A stretch of 64,000 nt of DNA from Vanilla planifolia (lineage: Eukaryota; Streptophyta; Magnoliopsida; Asparagales; Orchidaceae): positions 17,406,385 through 17,470,384 of the forward strand of contig CM043870.1 of NCBI GenBank assembly GCA_023846275.1, read 5' to 3'. Below are positions 25,688 through 40,395 of the stretch, one piece after another. The notes beneath the pieces are model-generated. The model was not told the DNA's origin and made no database searches. It worked only from the letters and a program-made list of their open reading frames with translations. How positions within the stretch are numbered: the first letter of the stretch is position 1; every line of letters begins with the position of its first letter. A program made the position numbers and the translations under genes.

Positions 25688-26970
25688 TTTGTTAATTCTT
25701 TCGATCGCTTCTATGTTCTCTCTTTTCATTTTCTTTTCATAATTAGTTTTTAATAATTAGTTTATGATGTTTTTATTAGTTTGATATAATAATAAACATG
25801 GTAAATCATATTGATAAAATAAAATAATGACATTGTTTTTGTTTAATATTAAGTAAAATAACCTATAATAATCTCTAATTAATTTATTCTTATAATAATA
25901 TGTATTTTATATTTATAGAATTTTCTAAATATAAAATGTTATTTTAATAAAAATTACTAATCTAAAATTATATCCTTAATACGAAATATTATTTATATTT
26001 ATTATCAAAGTTAAATCATACAAAGAAAATATATTAGGATAATCATTAAATTTATTATTTAAATAACTTTTTTAATTTTAAGTATGAATAAAATGATATT
26101 AAATTTATATTTAAAATATTCTCTATCTATTTTTAATATTCTAAAATAATAATGAATCTCGAATATTTTTTGTCTTATTATTATTAAAAATTATACATTT
26201 TTTATTTTTATATTTAATAAATATTATAAGGTTAAATAATAAGAATTTAATTTTTATTAAATAAATTTTCTTATTTTTTCCTCTTTATCATAATGTCTCA
26301 GATATTGTCTCTTTTTTCTCTCTCCTATTGTCATTCTTTTATCTCTCTCTTCATTCTTTATCACATTATATTCTTTTTGGCTTCTCTCTCTCCTTTATTC
26401 TTCACTATTTTCTCATTTTCTTTCTCTCTCTCTCTCTCTCTGTTTACTTATTTATTTATTCGCTGTATCTCATCTATGTTCTCTCTTTTCTTTTTCTTTT
26501 TGTTAAATCCTCTCTCATCTCTCTCTATTATTATTTTTCTCTTTATTTTGCTATTATTAATTTGTGAATTTCTCCCTCTCAGAGAAAAGTTACCTATATC
26601 TCCATCATCTCTTTTTCAACACAAGAACTAACAAATCTCTCATATTACATAGCTTAATATATAATATGTTTTATAAATATATATCTTTAGTAATATTGAT
26701 TGAGTAATTAAATTTTATATTTATAAGAAAATTAATATAATGAAATAAAGTCTTATATGTTAATATCTAGAATATGAACAGTAGCATTATGTATAGTTTT
26801 TTTTATTAATTATATATAAAAAATATTAATACTATAAACTATTATGACGCATAAAATAATCATAAATATTTTTTTCAAAGTGCATATATTAGATAATTTA
26901 GAAAAGTTTAGATGTTGTTCGTAATCTTAACGGGTAACAACACAAATATGTTTTTTTGTCTTATGCATGC
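24864..26970 (+). repeat. Intergenic spacer 12
   Basis: (CT)17 at 25652-25685, joint longest. Also AAATAATATTTT near 24944, TTCTTTAAG near 25363, TTTAATAAAA near 25944, a 2-bp deletion near 26171 (ATTTTTTGTC) and CCTATATCTCC near 26593. All recur in spacer 16. Confidence 0.9.
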
Positions 26971-27088
26971 ATGTGCGACCATACCAGCATTATGGCACTG
27001 GATCTCATTAGAACTCCAAAGTTAAGCATGCTTGGGCGAGAGTAGTATTGGGATGGGTGACCTCTTGAGAAGTCCTCGTGTTGCACAT
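26971..27088 (+). rRNA. 5S rRNA, copy 13 (consensus)
   Basis: Identical to copy 1; counterpart of copy 17. Confidence 0.97.
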
Positions 27089-29183
27089 GTTTTTTCATAG
27101 AATTCTATTTTCTAATGAATGATAATTTATTTTCACATACTAATGTTAAAAAAGGTAAATTCTTATAAATGATATTTTATAATTATCATATTTTTAATCA
27201 AGTTTTAATAATAACTTTACGACATTATTGTTAACTTCATAAAATAAAAAATATGGCACATAATATGATGTAGTAAAATAATAACCTTAATTTAGTTCAA
27301 TATTGAGCAAAATGGCTTATATGAATTAAAATAAATTAAGGTTAATTTATGTTTATAATGGTATATATATGATATGCATAGAATTTTCTCAACATAAAAA
27401 TATTATATTATAAAATATCAAAAGTATAAAATTATATTATTAATGTTAAATATTATTTATATTTATATATAACATATATATCACATCACATAAATATAAA
27501 ATATTATAATAAAATTATATAGATTATTTATTTATTTTTTTAAGTTTAGGCATAAAAAAGATAATATTAAATTAATAGTCATAATATTCTCTAAGTATTT
27601 TTAATATTCTAAAATAATAATAATCCTCAAAAAATTTTTATCTTTTATTATTAAAAAATATTATATTTCATTTACTTTTTATACTTATTAAATTATAAGT
27701 TTAATTTTGAAACTGTAATTCTTATTAAATTATTTTTCTATCTTTTTTCTTTTTATCATGATCGCTCACATATTCTCTTTCCTCTCGATCCTATTATCAT
27801 CTTATTCTTTCTTTACTTTTTATCTTATTATATTATTCTTGGCCTCTCTCTCTTCTGCCATTCTCTACTCCGTCATCTCTCTCTCTCTCTCTCTCTCTAT
27901 TTTGTTAATTCTTTCGATCGCTTCTATGTTCTCTCTTTTCATTTTCTTTTCATAATTAGTTTTTAATAATTAGTTTATGATGTTTTTATTAATTTGATAT
28001 AATAATAAACATGGTAAATCATATTGATAAAATAAAATAATGACATTGTTTTTGTTTAATATTAAGTAAAATAACCTATAATAATCTCTAATTAATTTAT
28101 TCTTATAATAATATGTATTTTATATTTATAGAATTTTCTAAATATAAAATGTTATTTTACTAAAAATTACTAATCTAAAATTATATCCTTAATACGAAAT
28201 ATTATTTATATTTATTATCAAAGTTAAATCATACAAAGAAAATATATTAGGATAATCTTTAAATTTATTATTTAAATAACTTTTTTAATTTTAAGTATGA
28301 ATAAAATGATATTAAATTTATATTTAAAATATTCTCTATCTATTTTTAATATTCTAAAATAATAATGAATCTCGAATATTTTTTATGTCTTATTATTATT
28401 AAAAATTATACATTTTTTATTTTTATATTTAATAAATATTATAAGGTTAAATAATAAGAATTTAATTTTTATTAAATAAATTTTCTTATTTTTTCCTCTT
28501 TATCATAATGTCTCAGATATTGTCTCTTTTTTCTCTCTCCTATTGTCATTCTTTTATCTCTCTCTTCATTCTTTATCACATTATATTCTTTTTGGCTTCT
28601 CTCTCTCCTTTATTCTTCACTATTTTCTCATTTTCTTTCTCTCTCTCTCTCTCTGTTTACTTATTTATTTATTCGCTGTATCTCATCTATGTTCTCTCTT
28701 TTCTTTTTCTTTTTGTTAAATCCTCTCTCATCTCTCTCTATTATTATTTTTCTCTTTATTTTGCTATTATTAATTTGTGAATTTCTCCCTCTCAGAGAAA
28801 AGTTACCTACATCTCCATCATCTCTTTTTCAACGCAAGAACTAACAAATCTCTCATATTACATAGCTTAATATATAATATGTTTTATAAATATATATCTT
28901 TAGTAATATTGATTGAGTAATTAAATTTTATATTTATAAGAAAATTAATATAATGAAATAAAGTCTTATATGTTAATATCTAGAATATGAACAGTAGCAT
29001 TATGTATAGTTTTTTTTATTAATTATATATAAAAAATATTAATACTATAAACTATTATGACGCATAAAATAATCATAAATATTTTTTTCAAAGTGCATAT
29101 ATTAGATAATTTAGAAAAGTTTAGATGTTGTTCGTAATCTTAACGGGTAACAACACAAATATGTTTTTTTGTCTTATGCATGC
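27089..29183 (+). repeat. Intergenic spacer 13
   Basis: (CT)11 at 27877-27898; CT tract B only (CT)8 at 28639-28654. CAACGCAAG near 28832 recurs only in spacer 17. Left-family markers ATTATTCTTGG and CTCCGTCAT reappear here. Confidence 0.9.
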
Positions 29184-29301
29184 ATGTGCGACCATACCAG
29201 CATTATGGCACTGGATCTCATTAGAACTCCAAAGTTAAGCATGCTTGGGCGAGAGTAGTATTGGGATGGGTGACCTCTTGAGAAGTCCTCGTGTTGCACA
29301 T
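29184..29301 (+). rRNA. 5S rRNA, copy 14 (consensus)
   Basis: Identical to copy 1; counterpart of copy 18. Confidence 0.97.
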
Positions 29302-31402
29302 GTTTTTTCATAGAATTCTATTTTCTAATGAATGATAATTTATTTTCACATACTAATGTTAAAAAAGGTAAATTCTTATAAATGATATTTTATAATTATC
29401 ATATTTTTAATCAAGTTTTAATAATAACTTTACGACATTATTGTTAACTTCATAAAATAAAAAATATGGCACATAATATGATGTAGTAAAATAATAACCT
29501 TAATTTAGTTCAATATTGAGCAAAATGGCTTATATGAATTAAAATAAATTAAGGTTAATTTATGTTTATAATGGTATATATATGATATGCATAGAATTTT
29601 CTCAACATAAAAATATTATATTATAAAATATCAAAAGTATAAAATTATATTATTAATGTTAAATATTATTTATATTTATATATAACATATATATCACATC
29701 ACATAAATATAAAATATTATAATAAAATTATATAGATTATTTATTTATTTTTTTAAGTTTAGGCATAAAAAAGATAATATTAAATTAATAGTCATAATAT
29801 TCTCTAAGTATTTTTAATATTCTAAAATAATAATAATCCTCAAAAAATTTTTATCTTTTATTATTAAAAAATATTATATTTCATTTACTTTTTATACTTA
29901 TTAAATTATAAGTTTAATTTTGAAACTGTAATTCTTATTAAATTATTTTTCTATCTTTTTTCTTTTTATCATGATCGCTCACATATTCTCTTTCCTCTCG
30001 ATCCTATTATCATCTTATTCTTTCTTTACTTTTTATCTTATTATATTATTCTTGGCCTCTCTCTCTTCTGCCATTCTCTACTCCGTCATCTCTCTCTCTC
30101 TCTCTCTCTCTCTATTTTGTTAATTCTTTCGATCGCTTCTATGTTCTCTCTTTTCATTTTCTTTTCATAATTAGTTTTTAATAATTAGTTTATGATGTTT
30201 TTATTAATTTGATATAATAATAAACATGGTAAATCATATTGATAAAATAAAATAATGACATTGTTTTTGTTTAATATTAAGTAAAAGAACCTATAATAAT
30301 CTCTAATTAATTTATTCTTATAATAATATGTATTTTATATTTATAGAATTTTCTAAATATAAAATGTTATTTTACTAAAAATTACTAATCTAAAATTATA
30401 TCCTTAATACGAAATATTATTTATATTTATTATCAAAGTTAAATCATACAAAGAAAATATATTAGGATAATCATTAAATTTATTATTTAAATAACTTTTT
30501 TAATTTTAAGTATGAATAAAATGATATTAAATTTATATTTAAAATATTCTCTATCTATTTTTAATATTCTAAAATAATAATGAATCTCGAATATTTTTTA
30601 TGTCTTATTATTATTAAAAATTATACATTTTTTATTTTTATATTTAATAAATATTATAAGGTTAAATAATAAGAATTTAATTTTTATTAAATAAATTTTC
30701 TTATTTTTTCCTCTTTATCATAATGTCTCAGATATTGTCTCTTTTTTCTCTCTCCTATTGTCATTCTTTTATCTCTCTCTTCATTCTTTATCACATTATA
30801 TTCTTTTTGGCTTCTCTCTCTCCTTTATTCTTCACTATTTTCTCATTTTCTTTCTCTCTCTCTCTCTCTCCCTGTTTACTTATTTATTTATTCGCTGTAT
30901 CTCATTTATGTTCTCTCTTTTCTTTTTCTTTTTGTTAAATCCTCTCTCATCTCTCTCTATTATTATTTTTCTCTTTATTTTGCTATTATTAATTTGTAAA
31001 TTTCTCCCTCTCAGAGAAAAGTTACCTACATCTCCATCATCTCTTTTTCAACACAAGAACTAACAAATCTCTCATATTACATAGCTTAATATATAATATG
31101 TTTTATAAATATATATCTTTAGTAATATTGATTGAGTAATTAAATTTTATATTTATAAGAAAATTAATATAATGAAATAAAGTCTTATATATTAATATCT
31201 AGAATATGAACAGTAGCATTATGTATAGTTTTTTTTATTAATTATATATAAAAAATATTAATACTATAAACTATTATGACGCATAAAATAATCATAAATA
31301 TTTTTTTCAAAGTGCATATATTAGATAATTTAGAAAAGTTTAGATGTTGTTCGTAATCTTAACGGGTAACAACACAAATATGTTTTTTTGTCTTATGCAT
31401 GC
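29302..31402 (+). repeat. Intergenic spacer 14
   Basis: (CT)12 at 30090-30113. First unit with the linked set CCCTG after CT tract B (near 30870), CATTTATG near 30904 and TTGTAAATTT near 30996. ATATATTAATATC near 31189. AGAACC form near 30286. Confidence 0.9.
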
Positions 31403-31520
31403 ATGTGCGACCATACCAGCATTATGGCTCTGGATCTCATTAGAACTCCAAAGTTAAGCATGCTTGGGCGAGAGTAGTATTGGGATGGGTGACCTCTTGA
31501 GAAGTCCTCGTGTTGCACAT
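31403..31520 (+). rRNA. 5S rRNA, copy 15 (A27T variant)
   Basis: Single change A27 to T (31429), in the internal loop between helices II and III where no pairing is lost. Shared with copies 19, 22 and 26. Confidence 0.95.
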
Positions 31521-32303
31521 GTTTTTTCATAGAATTCTATTTTCTAATGAATGATAATTTATTTTCACATACTAATGTTAAAAAAGGTAAATTCTTATAA
31601 ATGATATTTTATAATTATCATATTTTTAATCAAGTTTTAATAATAACTTTACGACATTATTGTTAACTTCATAAAATAAAAAATATGGCACATAATATGA
31701 TGTAGTAAAATAATAACCTTAATTTAGTTCAATATTGAGCAAAATGGCTTATATGAATTAAAATAAATTAAGGTTAATTTATGTTTATAATGGTATATAT
31801 ATGATATGCATAGAATTTTCTCAACATAAAAATATTATATTATAAAATATCAAAAGTATAAAATTATATTATTAATGTTAAATATTATTTATATTTATAT
31901 ATAACATATATATCACATCACATAAATATAAAATATTATAATAAAATTATATAGATTATTTATTTATTTTTTTAAGTTTAGGCATAAAAAAGATAATATT
32001 AAATTAATAGTCATAATATTCTCTAAGTATTTTTAATATTCTAAAATAATAATAATCCTCAAAAAATTTTTATCTTTTATTATTAAAAAATATTATATTT
32101 CATTTACTTTTTATACTTATTAAATTATAAGTTTAATTTTGAAACTGTAATTCTTATTAAATTATTTTTCTATCTTTTTTCTTTTTATCATGATCGCTCA
32201 CATATTCTCTTTCCTCTCGATCCTATTATCATCTTATTCTTTCTTTACTTTTTATCTTATTATATTATACTTGGCCTCTCTCTCTTCTGCCATTCTCTAC
32301 TCT

Positions 32304-32334
<31 letters not shown>

Positions 32335-33620
32335 ATTTTGTTAATTCTTTCGATCGCTTCTATGTTCTCTCTTTTCATTTTCTTTTCATAATTAGTTTTT
32401 AATAATTAGTTTATGATGTTTTTATTAGTTTGATATAATAATAAACATGGTAAATCATATTGATAAAATAAAATAATGACATTGTTTTTGTTTAATATTA
32501 AGTAAAATAACCTATAATAATCTCTAATTAATTTATTCTTATAATAATATGTATTTTATATTTATAGAATTTTCTAAATATAAAATGTTATTTTACTAAA
32601 AATTACTAATCTAAAATTATATCCTTAATACGAAATATTATTTATATTTATTATCAAAGTTAAATCATACAAAGAAAATATATTAGGATAATCATTAAAT
32701 TTATTATTTAAATAACTTTTTTAATTTTAAGTATGAATAAAATGATATTAAATTTATATTTAAAATATTCTCTATCTATTTTTAATATTCTAAAATAATA
32801 ATGAATCTCGAATATTTTTTATGTCTTATTATTATTAAAAATTATACATTTTTTATTTTTATATTTAATAAATATTATAAGGTTAAATAATAAGAATTTA
32901 ATTTTTATTAAATAAATTTTCTTATTTTTTCCTCTTTATCATAATGTCTCAGATATTGTCTCTTTTTTCTCTCTCCTATTGTCATTCTTTTATCTCTCTC
33001 TTCATTCTTTATCACATTATATTCTTTTTGGCTTCTCTCTCTCCTTTATTTTTCACTATTTTCTCATTTTCTTTCTCTCTCTCTCTCTCTCTGTTTACTT
33101 ATTTATTTATTCGCTGTATCTCATCTATGTTCTCTCTTTTCTTTTTCTTTTTGTTAAATCCTCTCTCATCTCTCTCTATTATTATTTTTCTCTTTATTTT
33201 GCTATTATTAATTTGTGAATTTCTCCCTCTCAGAGAAAAGTTACCTACATCTCCATCATCTCTTTTTCAACACAAGAACTAACAAATCTCTCATATTACA
33301 TAGCTTAATATATAATATGTTTTATAAATATATATCTTTAGTAATATTGATTGAGTAATTAAATTTTATATTTATAAGAAAATTAATATAATGAAATAAA
33401 GTCTTATATGTTAATATCTAGAATATGAAAAGTAGCATTATGTATAGTTTTTTTATTAATTATATATAAAAAATATTAATACTATAAACTATTATGATGC
33501 ATAAAATAATCATAAATATTTTTTTCAAAGTGCATATATTAGATAATTTAGAAAAGTTTAGATGTTGTTCGTAATCTTAACGGGTAACAACACAAATATG
33601 TTTTTTTGTCTTATGCATGC
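31521..33620 (+). repeat. Intergenic spacer 15
   Basis: (CT)13 at 32309-32334. Same markers as spacer 11 (TTAGTTTGAT, ATTTTTCAC, ATGATGCAT, one T fewer on the promoter side) except GTTTAC where spacer 11 has GTGTAC. Confidence 0.9.
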
Positions 33621-33738
33621 ATGTGCGACCATACCAGCATTATGGCACTGGATCTCATTAGAATTCCAAAGTTAAGCATGCTTGGGCGAGAGTAGTATTG
33701 GGATGGGTGACCTCTTGAGAAGTCCTCGTGTTGCACAT
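33621..33738 (+). rRNA. 5S rRNA, copy 16 (C44T variant)
   Basis: Single change C44 to T at 33664. Duplicate of copy 12. Confidence 0.95.
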
Positions 33739-34521
33739 GTTTTTTCATAGAATTCTATTTTCTAATGAATGATAATTTATTTTCACATACTAATGTTAAA
33801 AAAGGTAAATTCTTATAAATAATATTTTATAATTATCATATTTTTAATCAAGTTTTAATAATAACTTTACGACATTATTGTTAACTTCATAAAATAAAAA
33901 ATATGGCACATAATATGATGTAGTAAAATAATAACCTTAATTTAGTTCAATATTGAGCAAAATGGCTTATATGAATTAAAATAAATTAAGGTTAATTTAT
34001 GTTTATAATGGTATATATATGATATGCATAGAATTTTCTCAACATAAAAATATTATATTATAAAATATCAAAAGTATAAAATTATATTATTAATGTTAAA
34101 TATTATTTATATTTATATATAACATATATATCACATCACATAAATATAAAATATTATAATAAAATTATATAGATTATTTATTTATTTTTTTAAGTTTAGG
34201 CATAAAAAAGATAATATTAAATTAATAGTCATAATATTCTTTAAGTATTTTTAATATTCTAAAATAATAATAATCCTCAAAAAATTTTTATCTTTTATTA
34301 TTAAAAAATATTATATTTCATTTACTTTTTATACTTATTAAATTATAAGTTTAATTTTGAAACTGTAATTCTTATTAAATTATTTTTCTATCTTTTTTCT
34401 TTTTATCATGATCGCTCACATATTCTCTTTCCTCTCGATCCTATTATCATCTTATTCTTTCTTTACTTTTTATCTTATTATATTATACTTGGCCTCTCTC
34501 TCTTCTGCCATTCTCTACTCT

Positions 34522-34562
<41 letters not shown>

Positions 34563-35845
34563 TTTGTTAATTCTTTCGATCGCTTCTATGTTCTCTCTTT
34601 TCATTTTCTTTTCATAATTAGTTTTTAATAATTAGTTTATGATGTTTTTATTAGTTTGATATAATAATAAACATGGTAAATCATATTGATAAAATAAAAT
34701 AATGACATTGTTTTTGTTTAATATTAAGTAAAATAACCTATAATAATCTCTAATTAATTTATTCTTATAATAATATGTATTTTATATTTATAGAATTTTC
34801 TAAATATAAAATGTTATTTTAATAAAAATTACTAATCTAAAATTATATCCTTAATACGAAATATTATTTATATTTATTATCAAAGTTAAATCATACAAAG
34901 AAAATATATTAGGATAATCATTAAATTTATTATTTAAATAACTTTTTTAATTTTAAGTATGAATAAAATGATATTAAATTTATATTTAAAATATTCTCTA
35001 TCTATTTTTAATATTCTAAAATAATAATGAATCTCGAATATTTTTTGTCTTATTATTATTAAAAATTATACATTTTTTATTTTTATATTTAATAAATATT
35101 ATAAGGTTAAATAATAAGAATTTAATTTTTATTAAATAAATTTTCTTATTTTTTCCTCTTTATCATAATGTCTCAGATATTGTCTCTTTTTTCTCTCTCC
35201 TATTGTCATTCTTTTATCTCTCTCTTCATTCTTTATCACATTATATTCTTTTTGGCTTCTCTCTCTCCTTTATTCTTCACTATTTTCTCATTTTCTTTCT
35301 CTCTCTCTCTCTCTCTGTTTACTTATTTATTTATTCGCTGTATCTCATCTATGTTCTCTCTTTTCTTTTTCTTTTTGTTAAATCCTCTCTCATCTCTCTC
35401 TATTATTATTTTTCTCTTTATTTTGCTATTATTAATTTGTGAATTTCTCCCTCTCAGAGAAAAGTTACCTATATCTCCATCATCTCTTTTTCAACACAAG
35501 AACTAACAAATCTCTCATATTACATAGCTTAATATATAATATGTTTTATAAATATATATCTTTAGTAATATTGATTGAGTAATTAAATTTTATATTTATA
35601 AGAAAATTAATATAATGAAATAAAGTCTTATATGTTAATATCTAGAATATGAACAGTAGCATTATGTATAGTTTTTTTTATTAATTATATATAAAAAATA
35701 TTAATACTATAAACTATTATGACGCATAAAATAATCATAAATATTTTTTTCAAAGTGCATATATTAGATAATTTAGAAAAGTTTAGATGTTGTTCGTAAT
35801 CTTAACGGGTAACAACACAAATATGTTTTTTTGTCTTATGCATGC
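33739..35845 (+). repeat. Intergenic spacer 16
   Basis: (CT)17 at 34527-34560. Repeats all distinctive variants of spacer 12, including the 2-bp deletion near 35046. Confidence 0.9.
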
Positions 35846-35963
35846 ATGTGCGACCATACCAGCATTATGGCACTGGATCTCATTAGAACTCCAAAGTTAA
35901 GCATGCTTGGGCGAGAGTAGTATTGGGATGGGTGACCTCTTGAGAAGTCCTCGTGTTGCACAT
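35846..35963 (+). rRNA. 5S rRNA, copy 17 (consensus)
   Basis: Identical to copy 1; duplicate of copy 13. Confidence 0.97.
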
Positions 35964-38058
35964 GTTTTTTCATAGAATTCTATTTTCTAATGAATGATAA
36001 TTTATTTTCACATACTAATGTTAAAAAAGGTAAATTCTTATAAATGATATTTTATAATTATCATATTTTTAATCAAGTTTTAATAATAACTTTACGACAT
36101 TATTGTTAACTTCATAAAATAAAAAATATGGCACATAATATGATGTAGTAAAATAATAACCTTAATTTAGTTCAATATTGAGCAAAATGGCTTATATGAA
36201 TTAAAATAAATTAAGGTTAATTTATGTTTATAATGGTATATATATGATATGCATAGAATTTTCTCAACATAAAAATATTATATTATAAAATATCAAAAGT
36301 ATAAAATTATATTATTAATGTTAAATATTATTTATATTTATATATAACATATATATCACATCACATAAATATAAAATATTATAATAAAATTATATAGATT
36401 ATTTATTTATTTTTTTAAGTTTAGGCATAAAAAAGATAATATTAAATTAATAGTCATAATATTCTCTAAGTATTTTTAATATTCTAAAATAATAATAATC
36501 CTCAAAAAATTTTTATCTTTTATTATTAAAAAATATTATATTTCATTTACTTTTTATACTTATTAAATTATAAGTTTAATTTTGAAACTGTAATTCTTAT
36601 TAAATTATTTTTCTATCTTTTTTCTTTTTATCATGATCGCTCACATATTCTCTTTCCTCTCGATCCTATTATCATCTTATTCTTTCTTTACTTTTTATCT
36701 TATTATATTATTCTTGGCCTCTCTCTCTTCTGCCATTCTCTACTCCGTCATCTCTCTCTCTCTCTCTCTCTCTATTTTGTTAATTCTTTCGATCGCTTCT
36801 ATGTTCTCTCTTTTCATTTTCTTTTCATAATTAGTTTTTAATAATTAGTTTATGATGTTTTTATTAATTTGATATAATAATAAACATGGTAAATCATATT
36901 GATAAAATAAAATAATGACATTATTTTTGTTTAATATTAAGTAAAATAACCTATAATAATCTCTAATTAATTTATTCTTATAATAATATGTATTTTATAT
37001 TTATAGAATTTTCTAAATATAAAATGTTATTTTACTAAAAATTACTAATCTAAAATTATATCCTTAATACGAAATATTATTTATATTTATTATCAAAGTT
37101 AAATCATACAAAGAAAATATATTAGGATAATCTTTAAATTTATTATTTAAATAACTTTTTTAATTTTAAGTATGAATAAAATGATATTAAATTTATATTT
37201 AAAATATTCTCTATCTATTTTTAATATTCTAAAATAATAATGAATCTCGAATATTTTTTATGTCTTATTATTATTAAAAATTATACATTTTTTATTTTTA
37301 TATTTAATAAATATTATAAGGTTAAATAATAAGAATTTAATTTTTATTAAATAAATTTTCTTATTTTTTCCTCTTTATCATAATGTCTCAGATATTGTCT
37401 CTTTTTTCTCTCTCCTATTGTCATTCTTTTATCTCTCTCTTCATTCTTTATCACATTATATTCTTTTTGGCTTCTCTCTCTCCTTTATTCTTCACTATTT
37501 TCTCATTTTCTTTCTCTCTCTCTCTCTCTGTTTACTTATTTATTTATTCGCTGTATCTCATCTATGTTCTCTCTTTTCTTTTTCTTTTTGTTAAATCCTC
37601 TCTCATCTCTCTCTATTATTATTTTTCTCTTTATTTTGCTATTATTAATTTGTGAATTTCTCCCTCTCAGAGAAAAGTTACCTACATCTCCATCATCTCT
37701 TTTTCAACGCAAGAACTAACAAATCTCTCATATTACATAGCTTAATATATAATATGTTTTATAAATATATATCTTTAGTAATATTGATTGAGTAATTAAA
37801 TTTTATATTTATAAGAAAATTAATATAATGAAATAAAGTCTTATATGTTAATATCTAGAATATGAACAGTAGCATTATGTATAGTTTTTTTTATTAATTA
37901 TATATAAAAAATATTAATACTATAAACTATTATGACGCATAAAATAATCATAAATATTTTTTTCAAAGTGCATATATTAGATAATTTAGAAAAGTTTAGA
38001 TGTTGTTCGTAATCTTAACGGGTAACAACACAAATATGTTTTTTTGTCTTATGCATGC
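35964..38058 (+). repeat. Intergenic spacer 17
   Basis: (CT)11 at 36752-36773 and (CT)8 in tract B. CAACGCAAG near 37707 as in spacer 13. Differs from spacer 13 by A at 36923. Confidence 0.9.
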
Positions 38059-38176
38059 ATGTGCGACCATACCAGCATTATGGCACTGGATCTCATTAGA
38101 ACTCCAAAGTTAAGCATGCTTGGGCGAGAGTAGTATTGGGATGGGTGACCTCTTGAGAAGTCCTCGTGTTGCACAT
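38059..38176 (+). rRNA. 5S rRNA, copy 18 (consensus)
   Basis: Identical to copy 1; duplicate of copy 14. Confidence 0.97.
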
Positions 38177-40277
38177 GTTTTTTCATAGAATTCTATTTTC
38201 TAATGAATGATAATTTATTTTCACATACTAATGTTAAAAAAGGTAAATTCTTATAAATGATATTTTATAATTATCATATTTTTAATCAAGTTTTAATAAT
38301 AACTTTACGACATTATTGTTAACTTCATAAAATAAAAAATATGGCACATAATATGATGTAGTAAAATAATAACCTTAATTTAGTTCAATATTGAGCAAAA
38401 TGGCTTATATGAATTAAAATAAATTAAGGTTAATTTATGTTTATAATGGTATATATATGATATGCATAGAATTTTCTCAACATAAAAATATTATATTATA
38501 AAATATCAAAAGTATAAAATTATATTATTAATGTTAAATATTATTTATATTTATATATAACATATATATCACATCACATAAATATAAAATATTATAATAA
38601 AATTATATAGATTATTTATTTATTTTTTTAAGTTTAGGCATAAAAAAGATAATATTAAATTAATAGTCATAATATTCTCTAAGTATTTTTAATATTCTAA
38701 AATAATAATAATCCTCAAAAAATTTTTATCTTTTATTATTAAAAAATATTATATTTCATTTACTTTTTATACTTATTAAATTATAAGTTTAATTTTGAAA
38801 CTGTAATTCTTATTAAATTATTTTTCTATCTTTTTTCTTTTTATCATGATCGCTCACATATTCTCTTTCCTCTCGATCCTATTATCATCTTATTCTTTCT
38901 TTACTTTTTATCTTATTATATTATTCTTGGCCTCTCTCTCTTCTGCCATTCTCTACTCCGTCATCTCTCTCTCTCTCTCTCTCTCTCTATTTTGTTAATT
39001 CTTTCGATCGCTTCTATGTTCTCTCTTTTCATTTTCTTTTCATAATTAGTTTTTAATAATTAGTTTATGATGTTTTTATTAATTTGATATAATAATAAAC
39101 ATGGTAAATCATATTGATAAAATAAAATAATGACATTGTTTTTGTTTAATATTAAGTAAAAGAACCTATAATAATCTCTAATTAATTTATTCTTATAATA
39201 ATATGTATTTTATATTTATAGAATTTTCTAAATATAAAATGTTATTTTACTAAAAATTACTAATCTAAAATTATATCCTTAATACGAAATATTATTTATA
39301 TTTATTATCAAAGTTAAATCATACAAAGAAAATATATTAGGATAATCATTAAATTTATTATTTAAATAACTTTTTTAATTTTAAGTATGAATAAAATGAT
39401 ATTAAATTTATATTTAAAATATTCTCTATCTATTTTTAATATTCTAAAATAATAATGAATCTCGAATATTTTTTATGTCTTATTATTATTAAAAATTATA
39501 CATTTTTTATTTTTATATTTAATAAATATTATAAGGTTAAATAATAAGAATTTAATTTTTATTAAATAAATTTTCTTATTTTTTCCTCTTTATCATAATG
39601 TCTCAGATATTGTCTCTTTTTTCTCTCTCCTATTGTCATTCTTTTATCTCTCTCTTCATTCTTTATCACATTATATTCTTTTTGGCTTCTCTCTCTCCTT
39701 TATTCTTCACTATTTTCTCATTTTCTTTCTCTCTCTCTCTCTCTCCCTGTTTACTTATTTATTTATTCGCTGTATCTCATTTATGTTCTCTCTTTTCTTT
39801 TTCTTTTTGTTAAATCCTCTCTCATCTCTCTCTATTATTATTTTTCTCTTTATTTTGCTATTATTAATTTGTAAATTTCTCCCTCTCAGAGAAAAGTTAC
39901 CTACATCTCCATCATCTCTTTTTCAACACAAGAACTAACAAATCTCTCATATTACATAGCTTAATATATAATATGTTTTATAAATATATATCTTTAGTAA
40001 TATTGATTGAGTAATTAAATTTTATATTTATAAGAAAATTAATATAATGAAATAAAGTCTTATATATTAATATCTAGAATATGAACAGTAGCATTATGTA
40101 TAGTTTTTTTTATTAATTATATATAAAAAATATTAATACTATAAACTATTATGACGCATAAAATAATCATAAATATTTTTTTCAAAGTGCATATATTAGA
40201 TAATTTAGAAAAGTTTAGATGTTGTTCGTAATCTTAACGGGTAACAACACAAATATGTTTTTTTGTCTTATGCATGC
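38177..40277 (+). repeat. Intergenic spacer 18
   Basis: (CT)12 at 38965-38988. Same CCCTG, CATTTATG, TTGTAAATTT and ATATATTAATATC set as spacer 14. Confidence 0.9.
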
Positions 40278-40395
40278 ATGTGCGACCATACCAGCATTAT
40301 GGCTCTGGATCTCATTAGAACTCCAAAGTTAAGCATGCTTGGGCGAGAGTAGTATTGGGATGGGTGACCTCTTGAGAAGTCCTCGTGTTGCACAT
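40278..40395 (+). rRNA. 5S rRNA, copy 19 (A27T variant)
   Basis: Single change A27 to T at 40304; duplicate of copy 15. Confidence 0.95.

Larger units (their letters stand above)
22641..32920 (+). repeat. Block duplication, left copy (offset 8875 bp)
   Basis: This stretch matches 31516-41795 at a constant offset of 8875 bp (four units of 2218, 2225, 2213 and 2219 bp). The match includes every CT tract length, the 2-bp deletion near 26171, AACGCAAG near 28833 and the gene variants C44T and A27T. By eye I found only two differences, at 24220 (G against T) and 28048 (G against A). The boundaries are the nearest mismatches, 22640/31515 on the left and about 32921/41796 on the right. The block is longer than the offset, so the two copies overlap, as expected for a tandem duplication. 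Confidence 0.88.
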
